NCBI GenBank assembly: GCA_003164375.1
Contig: PLTE01000071.1
Span: forward strand, 1 to 11,652
Length of the DNA: 11,652 bases
Source of the DNA: Hyphomicrobiales bacterium
Lineage (GTDB): Bacteria > Pseudomonadota > Alphaproteobacteria > Rhizobiales > Xanthobacteraceae
Direction: 5' to 3'
Shown here piece by piece: positions 6,352 to 11,652 of this stretch. Within the stretch, counting starts at the first letter, position 1. Every line of letters begins with the position of its first letter. The notes under the pieces are model-generated. The model ran no database searches. It was given only the letters and a program-made list of their open reading frames with translations, and was not told where the DNA came from. The position numbers and the translations under genes are program-made.

Positions 6352-7551
6352 TTAACGCTCGAATTTAACGATGCGGCAGGGGCTGCCGGCTTTTGCCGGC
6401 GGCGCGTAAGGCTCTCGGATTAAGAGGCAATCCGCCTGGGACAACGTCGCCATCATGGAACTGTCCTGGACCGCGAAAGGCGCCGCTATCGGACCCTCCG
6501 CACCCGCCGCAAGGGTGGCGCGAAGGTAATCGGCGCGTTCGTCGTTGGCGGGAAGGTCGCAGCCGAGTACAGCCGAATCGGTGGCAACGATGACGTCGGT
6601 GCGCCCGCTCATGCGGCGGATCAGCGGGCCTAAGAACAGCACGGCGCAGACATAGGACGATACCGGATTACCGGGCAGGCCGAGCACTTGCATGGCGCCG
6701 AGCCGGCCGTGCATCAGCGGGCGGCCGGGCCGCATCGCGATTTTCCAGAACGACAGCGCCATGCCTTCCTCGGCAAAGGCCTTTTGCACCAGATCGTAGT
6801 CGCCGACCGACGCTCCGCCTGTTGTCACCAGGATGTCGGCTTCGAGTTCCCGCGCCCGCCGAACCGCCGCGATGGTTTCCTCAAGCCTGTCGCCGACAAC
6901 GCCGAGATCGGCGACGACGGCGCCTTCCTGACGCGCCAGCGCGGCCAGCGCAAAGCCGTTTGAATAGACGATCTGTCCGGGCCCGGGTTCGACTCCCGGC
7001 GGCACCAGCTCGTCGCCGGTCGCGAACAAAGCGAGTTTGGGCCGGCGATGCACCGGTACGGTCGGGTGGTTCATCCCGGCGGCGAGCGCCAGATCGCGTG
7101 CGGTAAGGCGATGCCCTGCGGTGAGGAGCAGATCGTTGAGGCGAAAATCCAAGCCCTGCCGGCGCACGTTGCGGCCTTTGCGCGCAGCCTTTTGCACTTC
7201 GACGCTATCGCCGTCACGTGTGGTCAGTTCTTGAACGACGACCGTATCGGCGCCGTCGGGCACCACCCCGCCGGTGAAAATGCGCGCCGCCTCGCCGCGG
7301 CCGATAACGGCGTTGAACGGCCGGCCCGCAGCGATTTCGCCGATGACTTTCAAGCGCACTGGCGCATGCGCAACGTCGTCTGAGCGCACGGCATAGCCGT
7401 CCATGGCTGAGACGTCGGCGGGCGGTTGGGTACGCAGCGCTTTGAGATCGCTCGCGAGCACCCGGCCGTTAGCCTTAGCGAGGGGCACCATTTCGGCCGG
7501 CAGCGCCGCGGCATGCGCGAGCACTTGGTCGAGCGCTTCCGCGACCGTCAT
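6352..7551 (-). CDS. moeA: Molybdopterin molybdotransferase MoeA
   Basis: MoeA inserts molybdate into adenylylated molybdopterin, the last step in making the basic molybdenum cofactor, in the cytoplasm. From the ATG at 7551 the protein has 399 residues, close to the E. coli enzyme (411). Seen in order are SAMDGYA (48-54, with the conserved Asp), IFTGGVVPDGADTVV (91-105), TGDEL (178-182), TTGGASVGDYD (244-254), MRPGRP (274-279) and GLPGNPVSS (292-300). All are signatures of the MoeA/gephyrin E-domain fold, and no key block is missing. A TTG directly before the ATG (7554) is also possible: GGGAG in the end of moaC is 8 nt from TTG and 11 nt from ATG. The gene starts 8 bp after the moaC stop and is the last of the operon. 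Confidence 0.95.
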   Translation of the reverse strand: MTVAEALDQVLAHAAALPAEMVPLAKANGRVLASDLKALRTQPPADVSAMDGYAVRSDDVAHAPVRLKVIGEIAAGRPFNAVIGRGEAARIFTGGVVPDGADTVVVQELTTRDGDSVEVQKAARKGRNVRRQGLDFRLNDLLLTAGHRLTARDLALAAGMNHPTVPVHRRPKLALFATGDELVPPGVEPGPGQIVYSNGFALAALARQEGAVVADLGVVGDRLEETIAAVRRARELEADILVTTGGASVGDYDLVQKAFAEEGMALSFWKIAMRPGRPLMHGRLGAMQVLGLPGNPVSSYVCAVLFLGPLIRRMSGRTDVIVATDSAVLGCDLPANDERADYLRATLAAGAEGPIAAPFAVQDSSMMATLSQADCLLIREPYAPPAKAGSPCRIVKFER

Positions 7552-7559
7552 CAAAGGGC

Positions 7560-8051
7560 TTACTCCCGTACGCGGTAACGGCCGGATCGTCCGCCGCGCT
7601 TCTCAATCAGGCGAATGCCCTCGATGCGCATGCCGCGTTCGACCGCTTTGACCATGTCATAGATCGTCAGGCAGGCGACCGCTACGGCAGTGAGCGCCTC
7701 CATCTCGACGCCCGTTTTGCCCGCGACTTTGACCCGCGCCGTGACGACGACGCCCGGCAGTTTGGCGTCGGGCGCGAGATCGACTTCGATCCGGGAGATG
7801 AGGAGGGGATGGCAAAGCGGGATCAGTTCATGAGTACGCTTGGCCGCCTGGATGCCGGCGATGCGGGCGGTGCCGAGAACGTCGCCCTTTTTCGCGTTGC
7901 CTTTGCGCACGATGTCCAGCGTTTTGGCTTGCATCACCACGCGGCCCTCGGCGACCGCCACCCGCTCGGTCGTGGGCTTTTTGGCAACGTCCACCATGCG
8001 GGCTTCGCCGCGTCCGCCGAGATGAGTGAGCTTTTTCGCCCGCTGCGCCAC
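7560..8051 (-). CDS. moaC: Cyclic pyranopterin monophosphate synthase MoaC
   Basis: MoaC turns the MoaA product (3',8-cyclo-7,8-dihydro-GTP) into cyclic pyranopterin monophosphate, early in molybdenum cofactor synthesis. With the GTG at 8051 as start it has 163 residues, the usual family length (E. coli 161), and begins MAQRAKKLTHLGG. Motifs seen are GEARMVDV (15-22), HELIPLCHPL (74-83), GVEMEALTAV (114-123) and CLTIYDMVKA (127-136); D132 and K135 correspond to the catalytic Asp and Lys of the family. The frame stays open upstream to 8456, but that part lies inside trpC and is Arg-rich, unlike any MoaC, so it is not translated. The GTG is 5 bp after the trpC stop and has no clear Shine-Dalgarno, which suggests translational coupling. 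Confidence 0.94.
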   Translation of the reverse strand: MAQRAKKLTHLGGRGEARMVDVAKKPTTERVAVAEGRVVMQAKTLDIVRKGNAKKGDVLGTARIAGIQAAKRTHELIPLCHPLLISRIEVDLAPDAKLPGVVVTARVKVAGKTGVEMEALTAVAVACLTIYDMVKAVERGMRIEGIRLIEKRGGRSGRYRVRE

Positions 8052-8056
8052 GACGT

Positions 8057-8872
8057 TTACCGGGCCGCGGCGAGCGCGGTCTGACGCGTCAGCAACGCGC
8101 GCGTTGCGGCCGCGACGTCGCTCTGCCGCATCAGACTTTCGCCGACGAGGAATGTTGAAATTCCGGCTTTGCCGAGCCGCGCCAGATCCACCGGCGCGAA
8201 AATGCCGCTCTCGCCGACGACGATGCGCCCGGCTGGGACCTGGCGCGCGAGCCGCTCGCAGGTGGCAAGCGTGGTCGCGAACGTTTTTAAATCCCGGTTG
8301 TTGATGCCGATGAGTTTCGATCGCAGGCGAAGCGCCCGTTCCAACTCCTGCTCGTCGTGGACTTCGATGAGCGCATCCATACCGAGAGAAAACGCCGCTG
8401 CCTCGAGCTCGCCGGCGCAGACATCGTCGACCGCGGCCATGATAATGAGGATGCAATCGGCGCCGTAACCGCGGGCTTCCACCACCTGATACGGTTCGTA
8501 CATAAAATCCTTGCGCAGGACCGGAAGCGTAACCGCCGCGCGCGCTTCGAGGAGATGATCGGGATTGCCCTGAAATGACGGCGCGTCGGTCAATACCGAA
8601 AGGCAGGTCGCGCCGCCCGTCTGATAAGCCACAGCGAGCGCTGAAGGATCAAAGTCGGCGCGGATCAGGCCCTTCGACGGGCTCGCCTTTTTGATCTCGG
8701 CGATCAGCGCGTAATCCCGGCCCGCGAGCCGATCCTCGATGGCGCGCAGAAAACCGCGCGGCGGGCTTGCCGTTTTTGCCTCGGCTTCGATTTCGGCAAG
8801 CGGCCGGCGGCGCTTGGCGGCGGCGATCTCGTCGCGCTTATAGGCCGCGATCTTTTGCAAAATGTCAGCCAT
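8057..8872 (-). CDS. trpC: Indole-3-glycerol-phosphate synthase
   Basis: TrpC closes the indole ring by decarboxylating carboxyphenylamino-deoxyribulose phosphate in tryptophan synthesis. The 271-residue protein is a single (beta/alpha)8 barrel, not fused to TrpF. Catalytic residues fall at the expected spacing: E59 and K61 in AEIKKASPSKG, K121 in LRKDF, E170 in LIEVHDE, N191 in INNRDL and S222 in GESG. The spacing from the second lysine onward matches the Sulfolobus enzyme exactly (K110, E159, N180, S211). The ATG overlaps the trpD stop by 8 nt (ATGGCTGA) and has no clear Shine-Dalgarno, so its translation is probably coupled to trpD. No trpF or trpBA is in the window. Confidence 0.97.
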   Translation of the reverse strand: MADILQKIAAYKRDEIAAAKRRRPLAEIEAEAKTASPPRGFLRAIEDRLAGRDYALIAEIKKASPSKGLIRADFDPSALAVAYQTGGATCLSVLTDAPSFQGNPDHLLEARAAVTLPVLRKDFMYEPYQVVEARGYGADCILIIMAAVDDVCAGELEAAAFSLGMDALIEVHDEQELERALRLRSKLIGINNRDLKTFATTLATCERLARQVPAGRIVVGESGIFAPVDLARLGKAGISTFLVGESLMRQSDVAAATRALLTRQTALAAAR

Positions 8873-9884
8873 CGTTCGACACCACGATCAGGCGATCGAG
8901 CCGGCCTTCGGCTTCTCCGGAGTCGAGCGAACGGGTGGCGAGATCGACGCCTGCCTTGATATCTTTCGCCTTGCCCGCGACCACAAGCGCGGCCGCAGCA
9001 TTGAACAGCGCGACGTCGCGGAACGCGTTTTTCTTCCCTTCGAGCACCTCCTCGACCGCCTTGGCGTTGGCCTCAGCGTCGCCGCCACGCAACGCCTCAG
9101 GCTTGACCTTGCCGAGGCCGACGTCCTCCGGCGAAATTTCGAATGTGTGCACCACGCCAGCTTCGAGCGATGTCACGGTGGTGGGCCCGGACGTCGTGAT
9201 TTCATCGAGGCCGTCGGAGCCGTGTACCACCCAGGCGCTCACGGTACCGAGATTTTTAAGAACTTGAGTCAACGGCTCGGTCCAATGCTTTGAAAACACG
9301 CCGACCATCTGGCGGCGGACGCCAGCCGGATTGGACAGCGGACCGAGCAGATTGAAGATCGTGCGGGTGCCGAGCTCGGCCCGGGTGGCGCCGACATTCT
9401 TCATCGCCGGATGATGCGCCGGCGCGAACATGAATCCGATTCCGGCCTCGGCGATGCAACGACCGATCTGCTCCGGGTTGAGATCAATATTGACGCCCAA
9501 CGCCGCCAGCACGTCGGCTGCACCCGAGCGCGACGACAAAGCGCGGTTGCCGTGCTTGGCGACCGGAACGCCGGCGCCGGCGACGATCAACGCGGCGCAG
9601 GTCGAAATATTGAATGAGCCGGAGGCGTCGCCGCCGGTGCCGACCACGTCGATGGCGTCGGGCGGCGCGTTCACGCGCAGCATCTTGGCGCGCATCGTGG
9701 TGACCGCACCAGTGATCTCGTCCACGGTCTCGCCGCGCACGCGCAAGCCCATCAGCAGCGCGCCCATCTGCGACGGCGTCGCCTCGCCGGACATCATCTG
9801 CTCGAAGGCGCTGGCCGCCTCGTCGCGGCTCAAGCTCGCGCCGGTTGCGACCTTGCCGATCAGGGCTTTGAACTCTGCTGTCAC
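8865..9884 (-). CDS. trpD: Anthranilate phosphoribosyltransferase
   Basis: TrpD joins anthranilate to PRPP, the second dedicated step of tryptophan synthesis. The GTG at 9884 gives 339 residues, the normal length for a stand-alone TrpD, starting MTAEFKALIGKVATG. The PRPP-binding loop GTGGD (82-86), NIST (92-95) and KHGNR (109-113) are intact, and DGLDEIT provides the Asp-Glu pair that binds metal. The frame is open up to 9977, but that section overlaps trpG and is Arg-rich noise. GAGGA (9892-9896) lies 7 nt before the GTG and overlaps the trpG stop codon, so the start is well supported and coupled to trpG. The 3' end overlaps trpC by 8 nt. Confidence 0.97.
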   Translation of the reverse strand: MTAEFKALIGKVATGASLSRDEAASAFEQMMSGEATPSQMGALLMGLRVRGETVDEITGAVTTMRAKMLRVNAPPDAIDVVGTGGDASGSFNISTCAALIVAGAGVPVAKHGNRALSSRSGAADVLAALGVNIDLNPEQIGRCIAEAGIGFMFAPAHHPAMKNVGATRAELGTRTIFNLLGPLSNPAGVRRQMVGVFSKHWTEPLTQVLKNLGTVSAWVVHGSDGLDEITTSGPTTVTSLEAGVVHTFEISPEDVGLGKVKPEALRGGDAEANAKAVEEVLEGKKNAFRDVALFNAAAALVVAGKAKDIKAGVDLATRSLDSGEAEGRLDRLIVVSNDG

Positions 9885-9891
9885 GGTGCGG

Positions 9892-9896
9892 TCCTC
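9892..9896 (-). promoter_or_regulatory. trpD ribosome-binding site overlapping the trpG stop
   Basis: GAGGA sits 7 nt before the trpD GTG and shares bases with the trpG TGA (9897-9895). It selects the GTG at 9884 over the upstream in-frame start at 9977. Confidence 0.8.
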
Positions 9897-10536
9897 AATT
9901 GACCCGCGCTCGCGCGCGGTGCGGCGGCGGTTGCACAGCCTCGCGCCGTCCGGTCGACGCGTTCCACTTAGCGGCAATGTCGAGAAAGTTTTTCAGCATC
10001 AGGTGGCCGTGTTCGGACGCTATGCTTTCGGGATGGAATTGCACGCCGTGCACCGGCAGTTGCGTATGTGCAAGCCCCATGACGAGGCCGTCGTCGGTAT
10101 CCGCCGTCACGGCCAATTCGCCCGGCAGGCTAGCGCGCTCAACCACCAGCGAGTGATACCGCGTCGCCTTGAACGGCGCATTGATGCCGCGAAAAATCCC
10201 GCCGCCTTGGTGGTGGATTTCGGACAGTTTGCCGTGTACCGGCAGCGGCGCCCGCACCACCTTGCCGCCGAAAGCGTCGCCGATCGCCTGGTGGCCGAGG
10301 CAAACGCCGAGGATGGGGATACGCGAAGCGCCCTTTTCGATCAGGTCGAGGCAAATACCGGCCTGCCTGGGCGTGCAGGGACCCGGCGACAGGACGATGG
10401 CGTCGGGATCGGTAGCGATCACCTCGGCGCTTGTCACTTTGTCATTGCGATGCACAACAACATCCGCCCCCAGTTCACCGAGATAGTGCACCAGGTTGAA
10501 GGTGAAGCTGTCGTAATTGTCGATCAGTACGATCAT
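9895..10536 (-). CDS. trpG: Anthranilate synthase component II (glutamine amidotransferase)
   Basis: TrpG releases ammonia from glutamine and passes it to TrpE, which makes anthranilate from chorismate. The 213-residue protein is a class I amidotransferase: it starts MIVLIDNYDSFTFNL, has the oxyanion motif SPGPCTP (50-56), the nucleophile C79 in GVCLGHQ, and the partner residues H168 and E170 in QFHPES. PabA-type proteins look similar, but linkage to trpD and trpC points to TrpG; it may serve PabB too. About 20 residues at the C-terminus (Pro/Arg-rich) go beyond the usual 190-200. The ATG has only a weak AAGG 12 nt upstream. trpE is not next to it: upstream lies an unrelated binding-protein gene. 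Confidence 0.95.
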   Translation of the reverse strand: MIVLIDNYDSFTFNLVHYLGELGADVVVHRNDKVTSAEVIATDPDAIVLSPGPCTPRQAGICLDLIEKGASRIPILGVCLGHQAIGDAFGGKVVRAPLPVHGKLSEIHHQGGGIFRGINAPFKATRYHSLVVERASLPGELAVTADTDDGLVMGLAHTQLPVHGVQFHPESIASEHGHLMLKNFLDIAAKWNASTGRREAVQPPPHRARARVN

Positions 10537-10563
10537 GGCACTAAAAACGCCTTATCTGCGCGG

Positions 10564-10592
10564 CTCTTAGACGCGGGTCAGGGTAGGGTCAA
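10564..10592 (-). promoter_or_regulatory. Predicted promoter of the trpGDC-moaC-moeA operon
   Basis: On the minus strand TTGACC (10587-10592, five of six consensus bases) and TAAGAG (10564-10569) are 17 bp apart. Transcription would begin near 10557, about 20 nt before the trpG ATG. That leaves no room for a leader peptide or attenuator, so tryptophan attenuation at this site is unlikely. The rest of the 143-bp gap (10537-10679) shows no other signal I can support. Confidence 0.55.
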
Positions 10593-10679
10593 GGCGGCCT
10601 GTTTTCGCCCGGACGGGACGAGGCTGATAGATTAGCCGATCCCATGCTGAAGCACGAGGCGAAGGACAAAACGTAAGGG

Positions 10680-11652
10680 CTATTGGGGATCAGCGCCGGA
10701 TAATTTGGCCATGGCGGTCCATTTCGGAACCTCCGTGGCGATGAAACTCGCAAATTCCGCGGTTGTGCCGGGCGCGCCCTCGGCACCAAGAGCTTTGAGC
10801 TTGGTCTGCAGCTCCGTCGTTCGTAATCCGGCATTGAGCGCGCCGTTGATCTTATCGATGATCGCCTGGGCCGTGCCGGGCGGCGCCATAATGCCGGTCC
10901 ACGAACTGGCGATAAAGCCGGGAATGCCGCTTTCCATCATGGTCGGCACCTGTGGAATTTCAGCGATCCGCTCCGGCGTCGTGGTAGCGAGCGGACGCAT
11001 CGTGCCGTCGCCAAGATGCGAGAGCACGACGGACGTCGGCTCGATGCCGAGATCGATCTGGCCACCGATGATTTCGGTGATCCCGCTCGCGGCACCTTTG
11101 TAAGGCACCACCAGGATGTCGGTCGCAGTCAGGCTCTTGAACCAGCCGGCGAGCATATGCGGCGGCGCGCCGCTCGGGACGCCAAGCGTGAGCTTGCCCG
11201 GCTGCGCTTTGGCAAAGGCGATCACCTCCGCGACGCTGTTCAATGCGGTCTTGGGCCCCGCGATCATGACGAAAGGCGCGCTGGAAAACATTGCGACAGG
11301 AACAAAAACGCTTGGATCCAAACCGGCGTCCGGATAAAGCGCCGGTCCGATGGCAAGCGTCGCGGCGGTGGCGAGAAGCAGCGTGTAGCCGTCCGGATCA
11401 GCAGCCGCCGCGAGTTTGCCGCCGAGCGTCGATCCCGCGCCGGGACGGTTGTCGACATAAACTTGTTGGCCGAGCGTGCCCGACAGCGACTGGCTGATCA
11501 GCCGGCCCATCACGTCGGAAGGTCCTCCCGGTGGGTACGGTACGATCAGTCGGATCGGCCGATCCGGGAAAGCGCCTCTTATGGCGTCTTGCGCGACGGC
11601 CCCAGTGGGAACGGTTAGCTGGGCGCACGTGACTGTGATCGCCAGCGCCGAC
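10680..11652 (-). CDS. Bug/TctC-family periplasmic solute-binding protein (N-terminus cut by window edge)
   Basis: This is a tripartite tricarboxylate transporter-type substrate-binding protein, secreted to the periplasm to bind a small, often carboxylate, ligand. The frame runs open to the right edge, giving 323 residues, so only a few N-terminal residues are missing. Near the edge a hydrophobic stretch ends GAVAQDA, a fitting signal peptidase I site (AVA before Q). RPIRLIVPYPPGGPSDV then opens the mature protein. Family blocks follow: NRPGAGSTLGG, DPDGYTLL, VPYKG, GGQIDLG, and SWTGIMAPPGT near the end. The stop is 143 bp before trpG, and trpG has its own promoter, so they are probably not co-transcribed. 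No TctA/TctB membrane genes are visible; many family members are orphans, and the ligand cannot be told from sequence. Confidence 0.92.
   Translation of the reverse strand, partial: SALAITVTCAQLTVPTGAVAQDAIRGAFPDRPIRLIVPYPPGGPSDVMGRLISQSLSGTLGQQVYVDNRPGAGSTLGGKLAAAADPDGYTLLLATAATLAIGPALYPDAGLDPSVFVPVAMFSSAPFVMIAGPKTALNSVAEVIAFAKAQPGKLTLGVPSGAPPHMLAGWFKSLTATDILVVPYKGAASGITEIIGGQIDLGIEPTSVVLSHLGDGTMRPLATTTPERIAEIPQVPTMMESGIPGFIASSWTGIMAPPGTAQAIIDKINGALNAGLRTTELQTKLKALGAEGAPGTTAEFASFIATEVPKWTAMAKLSGADPQ

Noticed and set aside
8052..8456. In-frame upstream extension of moaC
   Set aside because: It lies within trpC, is Arg-rich, and would nearly double MoaC; the GTG at 8051 gives the normal family length.
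9885..9977. In-frame upstream extension of trpD
   Set aside because: It overlaps the end of trpG, has no TrpD-like sequence, and the GTG at 9884 has a good ribosome-binding site.
9430..10635. Long plus-strand open frame of 401 codons opposite trpD and trpG
   Set aside because: It is antisense to two well-supported genes, resembles no known family, and long shadow frames are expected in GC-rich codon-biased DNA.
10621..10679. Small hairpin (CGTGC-TTCA-GCATG on the minus strand) after the binding-protein gene as a terminator
   Set aside because: The stem is 5 bp with a wobble pair and no T-run follows.
1..11652. CRISPR arrays, tRNA or rRNA genes, IS elements, phage or defence genes
   Set aside because: No spaced repeats, cloverleaf sequences, transposase or integrase motifs were seen on either strand; nearly all the sequence is explained by housekeeping-type genes.

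Overview
The window looks like ordinary chromosomal DNA of a GC-rich alphaproteobacterium, most likely of the Hyphomicrobiales (Rhizobiales). The reasons are the linkage trpG-trpD-trpC-moaC-moeA-lexA, a LexA of about 230 residues with a direct-repeat SOS box (GTTC-N7-GTTC) at its promoter, a ComEC without a metallo-beta-lactamase tail, and a Bug/TctC-type periplasmic binding protein. A family-level assignment cannot be made from the sequence alone.

Plus strand, 1-5390: the 3' part of glnS (glutaminyl-tRNA synthetase, cut by the left edge) is followed by comEC (inner-membrane DNA channel protein) and a chemoreceptor (methyl-accepting chemotaxis protein). The glnS-comEC gap holds a strong 25-bp inverted repeat, and the comEC Shine-Dalgarno sits in the loop of a small GC hairpin. 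The comEC-chemoreceptor gap is AT-richer and holds an inverted repeat and a possible weak terminator.

Minus strand, 11652-5482: a Bug/TctC solute-binding protein (its first residues cut by the right edge), then a compact operon trpG-trpD-trpC-moaC-moeA with gaps of 10, -8, 5 and 8 bp, then lexA under its own promoter and operator. The operon has a good sigma70-type promoter just before trpG and a plausible intrinsic terminator after moeA. The chemoreceptor and lexA genes converge at about 5390-5482.

Functionally, trpG/trpD/trpC cover the glutamine amidotransferase, phosphoribosyl transfer and indole-glycerol-phosphate steps of tryptophan synthesis; trpE is not in the window. moaC and moeA act early and late in molybdenum cofactor synthesis and share the transcript with trp. 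LexA represses the SOS response and very probably its own gene. comEC, the chemoreceptor and the Bug protein have no partner genes here.

I found no CRISPR array, IS element, phage gene, RNA gene or defence-type cassette, and nothing that amounts to an undescribed system. The points most worth a second look are regulatory: the three half-sites at the lexA promoter, the hairpin around the comEC ribosome-binding site, and the glnS-comEC inverted repeat. trpG being separated from trpE, and a chemoreceptor lying between comEC and lexA, are also notable.
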